Source of the DNA: Epichloe hybrida
Lineage: Eukaryota; Ascomycota; Sordariomycetes; Hypocreales; Clavicipitaceae
Assembly (NCBI GenBank): GCA_019022495.1
Contig: JAFEKR010000005.1
Coordinates: 2,046,001-2,110,000 of the forward strand
Direction of reading: 5' to 3'
DNA length: 64,000 bases
The notes under the pieces are model-generated. The model was not told the DNA's origin, searched no databases, and saw only the letters and a list, made by a program, of their open reading frames with translations. Made by a program: the position numbers and the translations under genes. Shown piece after piece: positions 25,209 through 42,767 of this stretch. The first letter of the stretch is position 1; every line of letters begins with the position of its first letter.

Positions 25209-28200
25209 ATGAACAGTAATGGAGTAATCGTTGGTTGTCTTGTTGATAGAATCGCATCGCGGGTAAGAAGAGTATGCAAGTGATTTTCTTGTTGAGACAT
25301 TCGGCTAACGAGGACCTCAATCGGTTATAGTTGCCACATCGAACAGGCTCCACGGGACGGGCCTTTGAGGACGACGAGATTCTTCAAATCACGAGAGCTA
25401 CATTGGTTGACTTGAGTAGGACAACTATTAGTGTTGTCCTTGAGTCTCTTGTGGAACTTCTTGAAGACCTAGGACGTCCTTTTGCCTGCGTTTCTGCTCA
25501 TCCGTCACACATACTAGAGTCAGAGTTGTATATTTTGTCACTCGCAGCAGCTAGCTGCAATGCCAATCAGCAATGGTTCTCCAAGGAACGCAACGAAGGA
25601 ACCGAAACTTCACCAGAGTCTTTGGAGCCTCTACTTGTGAATCGCATATTGCAAACCTTGAAACAACTCCTGGAGCCTATTCCAGACGATTATATACTAC
25701 CAGCCCAGACATTGTTGGACCAATTACCGGAACGTAACTTTTGTGTTCCACGACCTGATGGCAAACCGAGCACTAACGAGGCAGAGTGCCTTGAGGATTG
25801 TCTAGTTCAGTTTGACGCTCATATCAAAACCGTGGTCGAGTTCATATCCGCATCGAGTTGGTCTGCCGCATTTGAACATATCAGAAACACTATTTATAAT
25901 ATTCGGACTACGCCTTTCCCAGAGGGGGGATCTGAAAGTCAAAGTCTTGATGGCGAGACTACAGCTCTCGTCACGTTAAGGCTCTTGTCCTTCTTTTGGA
26001 TTGATAGCTTGAAGCTTGGGCATATCATCCAGGAAATATGCTCCAGTTATCTACATTTCCGTAAACCGTATCAGTGTACGATAGCCGTAGTACTTCCACT
26101 GCTTGTCGCTCGCTGGATTGATCGTTACCCTGATGAATTCGTTCGGCTCCATTCGCACCACAAGAGACGGGATGGCGGTGGCAGCGATACATTGTTTGAC
26201 ATGACTCAGACGGGAGTAGATATTGGTCGGCGCAGAGCTGTCTTATATCCCATGCAGATTACTCTTCTCTTGCTCCTTCCTGACGTGTTTGAAGTCGCAA
26301 GTAACTTGCGAGAGGCGAAGAGCAATAATCTGATTAAGAAGGTGTCGTTCTTGGACAGCTTGAGGAAAGCTCTTCGAAATGGCAGTGAGCGAGCTGCTTA
26401 CTGTCTGGTGGCCTTGCTTCGCGCCGCTCGACATTTCAAGGTCGAGAGTGATTCAGCCTTGGTCAGCTATGCCATGGATGTTCAAGATGAGGTCAGGGAC
26501 TCTGTTTTCCGTCTTTCATACACTGGTCATTCCGCTCCAACCTTTGATCAAGATATGATAACAGGAGCATTTGTTAGTCTCGCGCATCTGGACCCAGATG
26601 GCGTCGTGGAAACGCTCACCAAAACCTGTATATCTCCAATGGCGCCAGATACTTTTAAAATCGCCGTTATTCAAGCCTGCTCGTATTTCGTTGGGCAACC
26701 GCAGGCAGGAAGATACGCTGAACTTCATGATAATGCGTTGTCTTTCATTCAGTCCGAATTCGAAGTATGGCATCCAGATCCACTTGACCGAGATTCCTAC
26801 TGATGACAAGCATATTAGTCGGAGTGTATGAACTCTTTGAGTTCCACGAGCGACTGCTCCCCGTTTAGCGAGCGTAAGCTTTCAGAAATTCTGCGATACT
26901 TGGAAGTGTCATCAACACCGTTGATCCACGACTTGCTGGGCCAGAATCCAAGCCTCCCATTTTTGCGGCCATTTCTATTCTGCATTCTTTCTCGCAATTC
27001 ATTCATTTGTCGACTTGCTACCAAGGTTGCCAGAAAGCTCTTTGTCGCTGATGACCACTCGTCGGAAACATTTGGCAAAATCGAGTTCACTGCAGATCTT
27101 CGAAAAAGACTTTGGGACCAGATGTAAGTCCTCTAACACAATTACATTTTGCAATACACACTGAGACGAATGATAGTTCTTCAGTTTTACTTGGTATATG
27201 CGCAGACGTGAGAGATCATCTTAGCATGCTCTCGATCACCCAACTACAAGAGTTCTTAAGCGCAAGGTCCACTCTATTGAAAGGCTTACCGGTCCGTTAG
27301 CAATCTGATCCCCTTTTTTTGGAATGACTGTATTGACCTTCCTAGATTATTTCAAATGCTCCTACGGACGCTGCTGCTGCTCATGAGGCCGCGTTGAAGC
27401 TCGAGTCGACCTTGTTGGTGTCTTTTTGTTCCCCCGATGTATCAGTTTGCCAGGCGGCAACCGTCTGCGTGGGCCTTATAGTTGAAGAATGTGCTCATGC
27501 TGGAGTTTATAATGATTCAGCGAACTTGCTCTCTTCGACTCACCGCAACAACATGGTCTATGAAGAGCTTTCGTCACCTGCCTTTCACTTCACAGGCCTC
27601 GTCGCTTTTCAAAAGAGAATGCGGGGTCTGCTCAGGCAGATGCGAATTCCGACACAAGGCATACTGGATGCGTGGAAATTTGGCTTTGAAAGATGGATGC
27701 GCCTATCCAAAGATGTGTCTATGGCTACAGCCGATAATGTTGATGACAGGCTATTGTCAGAATGGCGTAATTTCTCGGGCTTTCTAGCCTCTTTGGGTGG
27801 CATATGTACCCACGATCATGCCAGTCGACTGGATGAAACACCGGAAGACCTGCAGTGGATAGACCGATTGTTCTCAGAACAGCACGAGGAGCCACCGTTG
27901 ACACGTTTTCTCAGACTTGCTATTCAACTTCTCGGCTGCGAAAACATCAAAGTGCGGGAGGCAATGAGGGAAGTTTTGTCAGCCGAAGTGTCTTCGACAC
28001 TCTACCCTGCACTTTTCAAAGCTCTAGAATCGGAATTAGAGGTGCTTCTCGCGGGTGTTCTCGCATCAACAGACCAGAACCAAGAGAAGGAGGTCGTATT
28101 CGCCGAACAAGCCGCTTCCCTGTTAAAGATAATGGTTGAAAAGCTTGAGATCCCATCCGATCTTGGTTCCGTCTCTTCAGTGCACCTAGCAGCACTCACC

Positions 28201-31200
28201 TTAAGTTTCGCCAAATTCTTAGATGGGGCACCAGACGATACCACGACACTGCGCGTTAGAGTCAAGATATGCCACCTGTGCGAGGCTGTCATGAAAAGGA
28301 AGGAGCATCTAAATCTACGCGATGACGTCCGAATCCGGAATCAGCTCCTAGAACATATATTCGACTGGATAGCGCGCCCTTACGCTCCTAAACAAGAACA
28401 GTCTACCAACACAAACACAGGCACTCGACCGGAGGAGTTTCGCCGGGTCCAGAAAGATCTCGATAAAGCCTGTCTAAAAACACTTGCAGATCTAACTTTT
28501 CGACTCCCGCTTCAACCAGCCGACAGTCAGACAGATGCCGGGATGAGTGAGCTCAAGTCGCAGATGTTCCATACGTACTTCAACCGTTTCCTGTCACTTT
28601 TGAATTACGAGACACAGGAAATCCACAGCAAAGACTTCCCTTATGGCGGTTCCAGTCGTGATAGGACTACTTCCAATGCAGACTTGGTCATCACGATACT
28701 GTCCAATCTTCTCAGTGCGAATATCGATGTTGGCTTGAAGCATTCATTGAATATTGGATACCATGAGAACGTTGAAATCAGGGCTGCGTTTGTTCGTGTT
28801 CTTTGCAACATCCTGACGCAAGGAACGGAATTTAGCTCATTGACAGACTCAGCTGTCAGCGACAAATATGTAGAGCTGCTCCATGTACGTCCCGGGAATG
28901 ACAACCCGAACCATTCGCAAGACATCTGTGTGCTAACAAGGATATACTTGAAGCTTCTCACGACCGATCTCTCTCTTTCTGTGTCAATGAGCGCAATCTG
29001 TCCCGCCTCAGAAGTTGACGAGCTCACTATATGTCTTCTCACAGTGTTTGAACAGCGTGGTTTAATCTTTGATCTATTCGAAGCGCTGATTCGCCAAGAG
29101 ATAGAGCAAACAGGTAAAGTCTTACTGTTTGAACCAATTATTCAAGTTGTTGACTAGTAGGCAGAGAATGAGACTGAAATACTTCGAAGAACTTGTGTCG
29201 CGACGAAAATGCTCTCTATATACGCAAAATGGAAAGGAGCTTCTTACTTAAAAGCAACATTGCAGAAGGTCCTAGAGAGACTGATGTTGACTTCTCAAGA
29301 TCTAGATCTAGAGCTGGACCCCGCCAGAGTCAGCGCGCCAGAAGAGCTGCAGAAGAATGCAGCCCAACTTCAAATAGTCGCCAAGGTTTTTATGGATGAC
29401 ATCTGTGCGTCAGTCCCAGATGTCCCGAGTTCTTTCCGGAAAATTTGCAGCATTGTATGTTCATGAGGATTCATTGTTTCGACTTGGTGTGCGATTTCAG
29501 TGGCTAACGTCAGCGGGTAGATTTCAGAAACTGTGTTTCCTCGCTTCCCCAATGCCAAATACACTGCGGTCGGAGCATTCGTTTTTCTACGATTCTTCTG
29601 CCCTGCAATCGTGGCCCCAGAGACTGAGAATCTCGTCTCAGCCTCACCCACCAAAGAGATGCGGCGAGGGCTGTTGCTTATTGCCAAAATTATACAAAAT
29701 CTTGCCAACAACGTCCTTTTTGGAACCAAAGAACCTTATATGTTTCCACTCAATCCTTTTCTAGTCCAAAACATACATCTGGTGACAGGATTTTTGAGGG
29801 AAATTTCCGTGAGCATCACTTAACCATTGCTCGGCACATTCCGCGAGTGTAGCGTCATCTAACCAACGACATCAGGTACCTTTGCGACGGGAGGCTGGAC
29901 CTATTAAGGCAGATATATTTGACTTTGGGTCTTGTGTATCGCTGCATCGGTTTTTGTATGACCATTGGGATCATCTGCGTCAAACGCTTGTTGCGCGAGA
30001 GAAAAAAGAACATCACCGCATACCAGGAGAATCAGCTCGTGCGACGCCACCAATCCTAGAGCCCCTCCGAAGTCTCATCACCAACCTCGGGCCTCCACCT
30101 CTTGCAATATCGTGGAACCGCCCACACATATTCTGTAATACACCTCCTCTTTATTCAAGATTTCAGAATTTCATGCTCCGCAATGCTTTTCGAAGCGCAG
30201 AATCGTTTTTAACCTCGCGTGCGGTATACGATGGGGGAGGAAGCAAGGCAAGTCACAACATCCGAAAGCTCAACGACGATTTGCTAAGCAGTGAGTAGGA
30301 TGGTATTTCTATCGTATGTGTTATTCTAAGACATATCGAAATTGAAAGCATAGATCATGATACGCTATTGTATTGTTACTTAAAAGTGAGTTCAATTCGA
30401 GGCCATTTGACAATCATTGTTGTGTTCAATACATACCGTTCGCCTGACATAATGAGAGGAGGTCTAATTCGAATTCCAGATTGCAAGCCGGCTATGGCAT
30501 GAACCCTTTGGCCTGTTTGTTGATGCGACCTGCTACAATGGACGCAGCGAGCCATCAGATGATTTCTTCTCAAAACTAGATCTCTTGACACCAACCGAGC
30601 TGGCACGAAATTTTTCGAGAATATATGTCTATAACATGAACAGTGCATTTAAGTAAGTTGGCCTAGGAGTAACATAAAGGTGGATCCTCTTACTGACAAA
30701 GCAGACGATGTTTTCGAAGGCTCCTTCGTAATGCTTCTCGCGATGAATCCAGTGTCTTCCACCCCAGCAACGTTGAATATCACCTGATTGGCAGCCTGCA
30801 GGATCTTCAAACTCATTTTCACCTCAACCATCTTCATCTCCCCAAAGAGACTATCAGTGTGGTCACGGAAACGCGGTTCATGTTTCATCCCATTACAAGG
30901 ATATCTAAATCTAAAGGGAAAGTCGAGGTAGTGATAAAAGTTGGCAGTCAGTTCGTTCAAATAACAACTGTCAAGAAGCAAGAGATTCTATCAGGATTTC
31001 GCATAAGTAGCATCATCAATGACGTATTTCGTCTGAGCGATATAGACGAGGCAACATCAACCGCTACGTCGCAAGCCGATGATGACTCTGGCTTTGGGCT
31101 GAGGGCAGACGGTGGCAGAATTGTTATGTTCTTTACCAGTTCCAAGCGGGCAGATGTTCTTCAGACCATTCGTGGAGCCAAGGTCAAGTTGGGCAAAGAC

Positions 31201-33675
31201 AATCGTATTCCGAAACCAGCTGAAAGGCTTGTACGACCTCAGGATGTTCCAGGTACCATGCTGAATTTGGCTCTTACCAACTTATCCAGTCCTTACCATG
31301 TTTTAAGGCTGGCTTCTTATAACCTTCTTGGGGCCCTCTGTCGATCATTTGACTTCAGTGCTGCTGGGAGGCTCGTTTGTAACAAAGGTCAGTCTGAACA
31401 CTTTGCCAGCATAGTACGTGGTTGTATAAGAACTTACTTACAGGCTTCTCCCAGACTTGGCAGTACCGCTGGATCCAACTCGGTTCATTGTCAGCATCAG
31501 CCGAGAACTTGCCCTAGCAGAGCCTCAACTGACATCGGACTTTTTAGCTGAATTTTTTGTCAGCTGGGAGAGCATTCCTGAGGAACAAAAACCTCTCAGC
31601 CTAGAATATGTGGCCCCCTGGCTCTCTGGCTTACGCTCAAATGTTCTGGTAGCGGACATTGACGGAGACAAGGGCAGAGATAAGGTCACATCCCTCTTCA
31701 GAAAGTTGATAGACGTCGCTGTCTTGGATCAAAGCCTGACATATGTACTTGAACAATATATATGGCCCTCTATCTCCCAGGATGAGCTTCTACTGGACAT
31801 CTTTGTCGATGAACTTATCAAGGTAGCTCTCGGCTATGGCGATCGGCCGGACACGCTAGAGGTTCTTTCATCGGTCATGGTCGGACTCGGAACTATCACG
31901 TTGCGGGGAAGAATAATTTGTCGCCTTCGCAAAGCCCTTAATAGATCATCATTACGTCCGACCCGACTACTGCCGGATAACTCTGTATGGGAGGAAGTAT
32001 GCGTTCTACTTCAGTTTTGCCTGGCCCTGTCCTTCGACAGTCGAGTTCAGTCTCAGATGTTTCTGCCGGAAATTTTTCACGTCATAACAATGCTTGCCAA
32101 CACTGGAGGACATGAGGTTCGATCTCTTGTGTACAAACTACTCATAAACTCGATACATGCTATATGTGCCTCGTTTAATTTAGACGACACAAGGGCATTA
32201 CGGCTTCGATCAATCATGGACATTTTCGCCGTTTCTAAAGGCGAAATTTTTATACCGCCACCGTCTTTGGTCAGGGATGGTGCGTCTGTGTCTACCTCTC
32301 CAGACCTTAGCCCGACTTTGGCTACGACAGAAAATCTGACAGCAATATTGTATGAAGTTTGTTCGATTGCGGCTCCATCTACAGATGCTGCAAATGCCTG
32401 GCGTGCTCGATGGATGAGCCTTGTCGCCAGTACCGCTTTTCAAAATAACCCAGCGATTCAGCCCAGAGCGTTTGCAGTAATGGGATACTTAGCCAAGGAG
32501 GAGGTAGATGATGATCTGTTATATCAAGTCTTGGTCGCGCTTCGAAACAGTGTTAGCCAATTTGGCGAGGACGGAAATAGCGAAATGCTTGTTTCTATCA
32601 TCACATCCCTGACGAAGATGATGGCAAAATTGCCGTCTGCGTCGCGATACGGACTCCAGCTTTTCTGGTTAGCAATGTCTTTAGTGCGCCTTGTACCCGC
32701 AAGTCTCTTCAACTGCGCAGCGCAGTTTCTCGACTCCGTTTTGGACAATATTGGTACCATTGGTAACGTCAGAGGCGATCGGATGGTTCCCCTGCTCCTG
32801 CAGAGTCGGACGCAGCTAGAGGAGGCTGCATTACCACTGGATAACGCCTATGGCATCCATTTCGAGGAAGACACGTTCCACTTTGCTGTGTGCGCATGCC
32901 TTGTGCGAGGCCTCACGGACACAGCCACCAGATCTACAGCAATACAGGTTCTTCTCACGTTATTGGATATGACTTCTCGCTCCGCAAGGTCTTCTTCAAC
33001 AAGCCTGAAACGCGCTGTCTGTGGATCTCCCTACTTGGCTCTTTTATTGGCTCGTGGTACGACTGAGGACGAGTTCATTGACAGCCTGTGGTGGTCTGAT
33101 CTCAAGCCCGAAGGCATTTCCACCATACTCAGCCTTAGAGGTATACAGAGCATCGAATACATGACAGACAAAGAGCTCTTTCTCACGTCGGTGACTGAGC
33201 TCATTGACTTCCATTACCTTGACGATACCGCCCAAGCACGCAGCCTCCATTGGCTAAATCTCTTAGCTCAAACACGACCAAATGTTTTCACAAGCCTGTG
33301 AGTATCTTGCTAATTGATTAGTCTCCCATCTTCTAACACTATTCCCATACAGTTGCGGGGCCTTGGCATCCATTCTTGACGATGTGTTGCTACACAGTCA
33401 AGAAACAGGAGCATTAGAAGCCGCCCATGCCCTACTGCGTACTATTTCGTCTGAACAGAGCTATTTTCAGGAATTGGGCTCTATGCATTCGTTGTTAAGC
33501 CTTTTGAATGAGCTAGGCTTTAGTGGGTTGTGGAGGGCATCCAACCATACGTCTACAGAGGACGTGAAGGGAGATTGCTTCGAGCTAACAGAGAAGCTAA
33601 TCGAGGTAAGTTTAAGCTCATGAGATGACAATGTCTAGTTCACTGACACTGGGCATCTAGCTGATAGTCATATGA
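25209..33675 (+). CDS. IRA1: Ras GTPase-activating protein, IRA/neurofibromin type (14 exons)
   Basis: Exons: 25209-25262, 25331-26764, 26819-27123, 27177-27291, 27346-29113, 29165-29454, 29521-29808, 29876-30247, 30299-30385, 30480-30652, 30705-31387, 31455-33297, 33353-33605 and 33661-33675. They sum to 2559 residues with frame kept at every junction. Exon 1 ends LVDRIASR and joins LPHRTGSTG. The RasGAP domain lies near residues 1180-1420: the arginine-finger segment LRRTCVATKML (likely Arg1233), LDPARV, and the FLRFFCPAIVAPE motif near 1345. A Sec14-like/PH module follows (about 1540-1790: LLYCYLKIASRLWHEPFG, YNMNSAFKRCFRR, EVVIKVGSQFVQ). The remaining tail is alpha-helical. This family switches Ras off and thereby lowers cAMP signalling. 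Intron 8 is a GC-AG intron, intron 4 has a weak GTCCGT donor, and the final exon codes only four residues. The region upstream of 25209 could hide another exon. Confidence 0.9.
30248..30298 (+). other. GC-AG intron in the RasGAP gene
   Basis: The donor is AAG|GCAAGT and the acceptor GTGAGTAG; the intron is 51 nt. Removing it gives GGGSKDGISIVCVILRHIE, the expected Sec14-region sequence of this family. A GTGAGT at 30291 inside this intron offers a competing in-frame GT-AG splice (see findings). Confidence 0.8.
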
Positions 33676-38896
<5,221 letters not shown>

Positions 38897-40003
38897 AAGG
38901 TGCCAAATACATAGCAATGTGAGATGTGGTTTATTTTAATTTCGTTTAGATTGAGAACTATGATGGTGCTCATACAGAGCACAGCATCCAGAGCACAGCA
39001 TCCAGAGTAGTCGCAAATGCTGACGTCAACTTCTTCCTTGTTTTCTGTCATTTTCTCACAAGATTATGTGTTTGTCCATCCATGTGTGGAAAATTAGGCT
39101 TACATGAGTCTTCACCACATGAAAATCACACAAATATGCCACTCGATCGATCGTCCATTTGTTACGTTACAACACTACTTTGGCAGCCAGTTCTTGTTTT
39201 GTTTCATATTTCAGTGTACAAAGTTGAGTTTTCGTTCCGAATTTGTCCACCGTGTGAGTGTCCCAGAAACTGGCCGAGTACTAATAGTCTTCATATTTTG
39301 CTGTCTATTAACTGCTTACAATCCTTTCGCAGCCTTAACGCATATTTGTTTCATGTACTAATACTTCGTTTAAAGGAGGCCAAGAGAGAGCAATGAGACA
39401 TCATCGCAAACTCTCCCGTAGGAATAATCTATAAAAGCAACGCTGAGAAAAATTTGCAAATACATCAAGACCGAACATCCATAGTCGATATATGATGACT
39501 CCAATATTTGGTTCCAGTTTGATGTGTAACCAGGTTGTAATGTGAAGCAAGATCACCAGCCCTAATAGCCTGAGCGGCAATTTTCCTCATTCCGACGCCT
39601 TGTCGACAGACTCATTTCCATCATCGACGACTCATCCACACCTTGCATGCGCCGCCAAAGGGAATGGACGCCCTGCGGTGATGGGGAATTTATGGTGGAG
39701 ACAGAGCGCAGTGACGTCAGTAGTGGGTACCATAAGGACCCTGCAGCGTCACCCAAATACCCTGCCTGATACTCCGCATTTGGGCAGCTGTTGGCCAATT
39801 ATGTTGATTTTCGAGTGACCGATCTGTGTGTTCCACACAAAGCATCCTAAATCGGGGCCCAGCACGTCATTGCACAGGTTCTTCTCCGGCGATGTCGTAA
39901 TGTGTTCCAGGTGTGGAAGCCCGGAATCAATTGTGTGAGCAACACGTTCCCACCTTTCGCTCGGTTGTGGTGCAGACTATTGAGTAGATTGTTTGAAGTT
40001 TGA
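38897..40003. other. Convergent intergenic region (AROM / RPN4-like 3' ends)
   Basis: This 1.1-kb stretch has no recognisable gene. It contains a perfect 14-bp tandem duplication (AGAGCACAGCATCC) at 38976-39003. The open frame at 39082-39396 shows no similarity I recognise. Confidence 0.45.
38976..39003. repeat. Tandem duplication of AGAGCACAGCATCC
   Basis: Two adjacent perfect 14-bp copies (38976-38989 and 38990-39003) lie about 80 bp downstream of the AROM stop, probably in its 3' UTR. Confidence 0.9.
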
Positions 40004-41923
40004 TCACATTGTCCGTAACCCGATCATACCCCCCCCCCTGCGACGAGGTTTGCCTGGTAGTTCCATATCTGGATGGCAGACGCGGTAGTGCCTCGTCAAT
40101 GCGTCGGCTCGGCTGAAAGTCTTGTCTTCCGTGCAAAGGTTACATCGAACTTTCTGTTTGCGAGCGTTGTGGATAGTATGTTCATGCCTTGTGAGGTCGT
40201 AGGGTCGCGAAAATATCGTGTTGCAGGACTTCCCGGTACTGGGGTTAATCCGATCACACCGGTGAGGTCCAGTCTGTGTATTAAGCACATTCGATGACAT
40301 ATTCGAGTCTTGCACCCGCGGTGCGACTAAAGTCTGTGTTTGTCTATGACCCTCTCGTTTGTGTTTCTGAAGTAATGTCGGTGTTTCAAATCTGAGGGTG
40401 CATCCATGGTAGGTGCAGGTGTATGTTCCGCTATCAGCTCCTATGTTGGCAGGTCTGGGACAGCCTGTCGGTGTGTTGCTTCCGGATGTTACCGAGCTTG
40501 CTCCGGACGAGCTCAGCGTCGGTGGAGAGTCGTGACTGACTGTTGTGTGGGCTATGAATGGGTATTGCTGTGGCACTTGGATCCCTGTTGGCAACTGAGA
40601 CGGCAAATAACCGAAACCATGAGACTGCACGTCTGCAGTGTTGGATCGGATATATATTCCTTCTGATCGTTGTGAGTTCATCGTCTTGGACAAAGAGTCG
40701 ATTTCAGGTGCTGTTGACTCCTGCGGGAAAAGGGGAAGCACCCAATCGGTCTCGGCTTCATTGAACTCCAAGACCGCATCTTTTGGTGAGATGGTCTTGG
40801 GAGTTTCGGGTTCGGCAGCACTTTCTAGATGGGATATTTGCCCGTGCTTGTTATGATTCTGTTCACGCCACTGTTGGGTAGAAGAGAGGTGAGGCGCAGC
40901 GAACCCACGGGCGGGTGAAGTTGAGAAAGGCGAACTGGTCCGAAATGGCGATCTAGCTCGAGACCCGGTAGAGCCAGGAGACTGAGCCGCGCTCAAATGT
41001 TGATGATTTGCGGCATTGATGCGCTGACTGAAGACATCACTACCGACAGATATGACAGAATGAGCCTGTGGAGAGGACGTGGAAGTAATCGCGAAGTTTG
41101 GGTTATACAACTCGTCTCCATAAACGTCAGTCATGGTTCGATCAAGTTTTGGGATGTGGTTATAGCCTATGATTTTGTATGCTTTGTTAGCTAGTTCTGA
41201 TGGCATGAAGAATGTCTGCTTCATACCATTTTTTCGACGATTAGATCGTTCAAGGTCACCAACCACAGCTGTGGCAGGCGAGTCATCTCTTGTAGGGCTA
41301 GCCGCAGACGCTGAATGTGACTTCGTGCAGCTTCTAGAGAGCTCTGAGGCCAGAAGAAGTCCCTTGTCTAAGCGAGCCTTCTTATCTGGACTTGGAACGG
41401 CGATTTGGTAGCTGATATCTGGTATCGATCCATCCGTATTATGAAATGGTGCGTGCGATACCGAGCCCACCGATTTGTCAAGTTGATAACACGAGCCTGG
41501 ATAGTTGCTGTCTGGGGATCGCATCTCGGCGGCACCCTCGAAACCTGAGTCTGCTAGGGCGACATGTGGATAGGACGTGTTTTGTGTATAAGGAGAAGCT
41601 GGCCCGGTTGATCCAAGCGATGATAAGGATGACTCTCTCTGATGCGACGTATGACCACGCTTCGGCGTCATAGGGGCCAGACTGCCCCAAGTATCTGACT
41701 GCATAAGGTTCGACGGACTGTCCGGTTGGTCTTGTTGTGCTTCTAATTCTATTGACGAAGTCTGCAACTTGTCGTGAGTATCTGTAAGGGTGGTTGGGCT
41801 TAAAGTGGCGGGGAGATATCCTTCTTGACAGGAAGTCGCAGGCTGATATGAGTTGTAGCAGTCTTGTCCGGTGTTTTTTTGTGGTGAAAAACGTTTAGTG
41901 TAGATGCAAGGCAGCGGTAGCAT
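40004..41923 (-). CDS. RPN4: C2H2 zinc-finger transcription factor, RPN4-like
   Basis: One open frame of 639 residues from the ATG at 41923; a 5' intron or other start cannot be ruled out. Residues 1-490 are low-complexity Ser/Thr/Pro-rich sequence with acidic patches, as in activators. Three finger-like units follow: CTYHGCTLRFETPTLLQKH; then a CDRINPSTGKSC unit leading to FSRPYDLTRHEHTIH; then CNLCTEDKTFSRADALTRH with a final CH. The FSRxYDLTRHxxTIHxxRK and KTFSRxDALTRH layout is the pattern of yeast Rpn4, the activator of proteasome genes, and not that of CRZ1. An exact PACE-type site lies 55 bp upstream of the start. A run of ten C residues at 40029-40038 encodes Gly residues near the C-terminus, so the last few residues are sensitive to indel errors. 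Confidence 0.78.
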   Translation of the reverse strand: MLPLPCIYTKRFSPQKNTGQDCYNSYQPATSCQEGYLPATLSPTTLTDTHDKLQTSSIELEAQQDQPDSPSNLMQSDTWGSLAPMTPKRGHTSHQRESSLSSLGSTGPASPYTQNTSYPHVALADSGFEGAAEMRSPDSNYPGSCYQLDKSVGSVSHAPFHNTDGSIPDISYQIAVPSPDKKARLDKGLLLASELSRSCTKSHSASAASPTRDDSPATAVVGDLERSNRRKNGMKQTFFMPSELANKAYKIIGYNHIPKLDRTMTDVYGDELYNPNFAITSTSSPQAHSVISVGSDVFSQRINAANHQHLSAAQSPGSTGSRARSPFRTSSPFSTSPARGFAAPHLSSTQQWREQNHNKHGQISHLESAAEPETPKTISPKDAVLEFNEAETDWVLPLFPQESTAPEIDSLSKTMNSQRSEGIYIRSNTADVQSHGFGYLPSQLPTGIQVPQQYPFIAHTTVSHDSPPTLSSSGASSVTSGSNTPTGCPRPANIGADSGTYTCTYHGCTLRFETPTLLQKHKREGHRQTQTLVAPRVQDSNMSSNVLNTQTGPHRCDRINPSTGKSCNTIFSRPYDLTRHEHTIHNARKQKVRCNLCTEDKTFSRADALTRHYRVCHPDMELPGKPRRRGGGMIGLRTM

Positions 41924-41977
41924 TGTTTTACCACGATGGCGATGGCAAGAGACCGATGATGTATATGATTCTGACCG

Positions 41978-41986
41978 GGTGGCAAA
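41978..41986 (+). promoter_or_regulatory. PACE-type proteasome control element GGTGGCAAA
   Basis: The exact 9-bp Rpn4 binding site GGTGGCAAA lies 55-63 bp upstream of the RPN4-like ATG, on the strand opposite to the gene. In yeast this element drives proteasome genes. The match is seen directly; autoregulation is inferred. Confidence 0.55.
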
Positions 41987-42767
41987 GTTTGGATGACAGC
42001 GACTTTATAGGCTGGCTCTGCCCGGCAGAACCGACTTCGCGGGAACGTCACAGAAGGTCATTGACCAGGGTATGACCTGTTCTAGGATGTGGGTGTGTGG
42101 AGTACGTGCCGACGGAAAGAGTGACTAGACGCTGAGAGACCCTTCTCCCCCAGCACGCCAGTTGACGTTGCAGGGACGCCAAAACGTCATGGGCTGGACA
42201 CCTCTGGCGTACGGGAATGAGGGAGCCCGTGCAGGGACGGAAGGGCAGAGTCGCCGGGGATGGATTACGCTCATCAAATTTCTTGCACTGCCAACCAAAA
42301 GAGGCGGCAAGAAATAATGTTTATTTACTACGCTAGCTTCTAAAAGGTACTTAGTACATGTACTGCCATCGTCATCATCAGACAAGGACCGATTTGCTGC
42401 TGATTTCGTACGTTCTCTGTGTCCAGATACCCGAAGTCGGTGAGAAATGCGACGAGCGAAAACGTTTGTCTACATTTGTCGATTTCTTCGTGAAGAATTG
42501 ACAGCAATTATATAATATTGGATTGCCGTCCGAGCGTCAAAAAGTGTTGCTGCGCTTGATACCCAATTGCGCAATAAATAGTTCTTCAAATATTGGCGAG
42601 ATGCAAGTTGTATCACTGCCGAGTCTTTGCGCCAGGATGCAATCGTCGCTTGTTGGGAATTTCAACGCCAAGCTCGACTCAGCCACAATTTCCAGCTGCT
42701 TCCGCCACAACCTTTCCTTTAGTAATCACATGACCCTGACTAAGACGACAGGTTGTTCATACAAGTA

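Noticed and set aside
39082..39396. 104-codon open frame downstream of AROM
   Set aside because: Sequence is His/Cys/Leu-rich without similarity to any family; it lies between convergent 3' ends.
40004..41923. Reading the zinc-finger gene as CRZ1
   Set aside because: The finger pattern FSRxYDLTRHxxTIH and KTFSRxDALTRH follows Rpn4; CRZ1 fingers differ and CRZ1 lacks the intervening GKxC unit.
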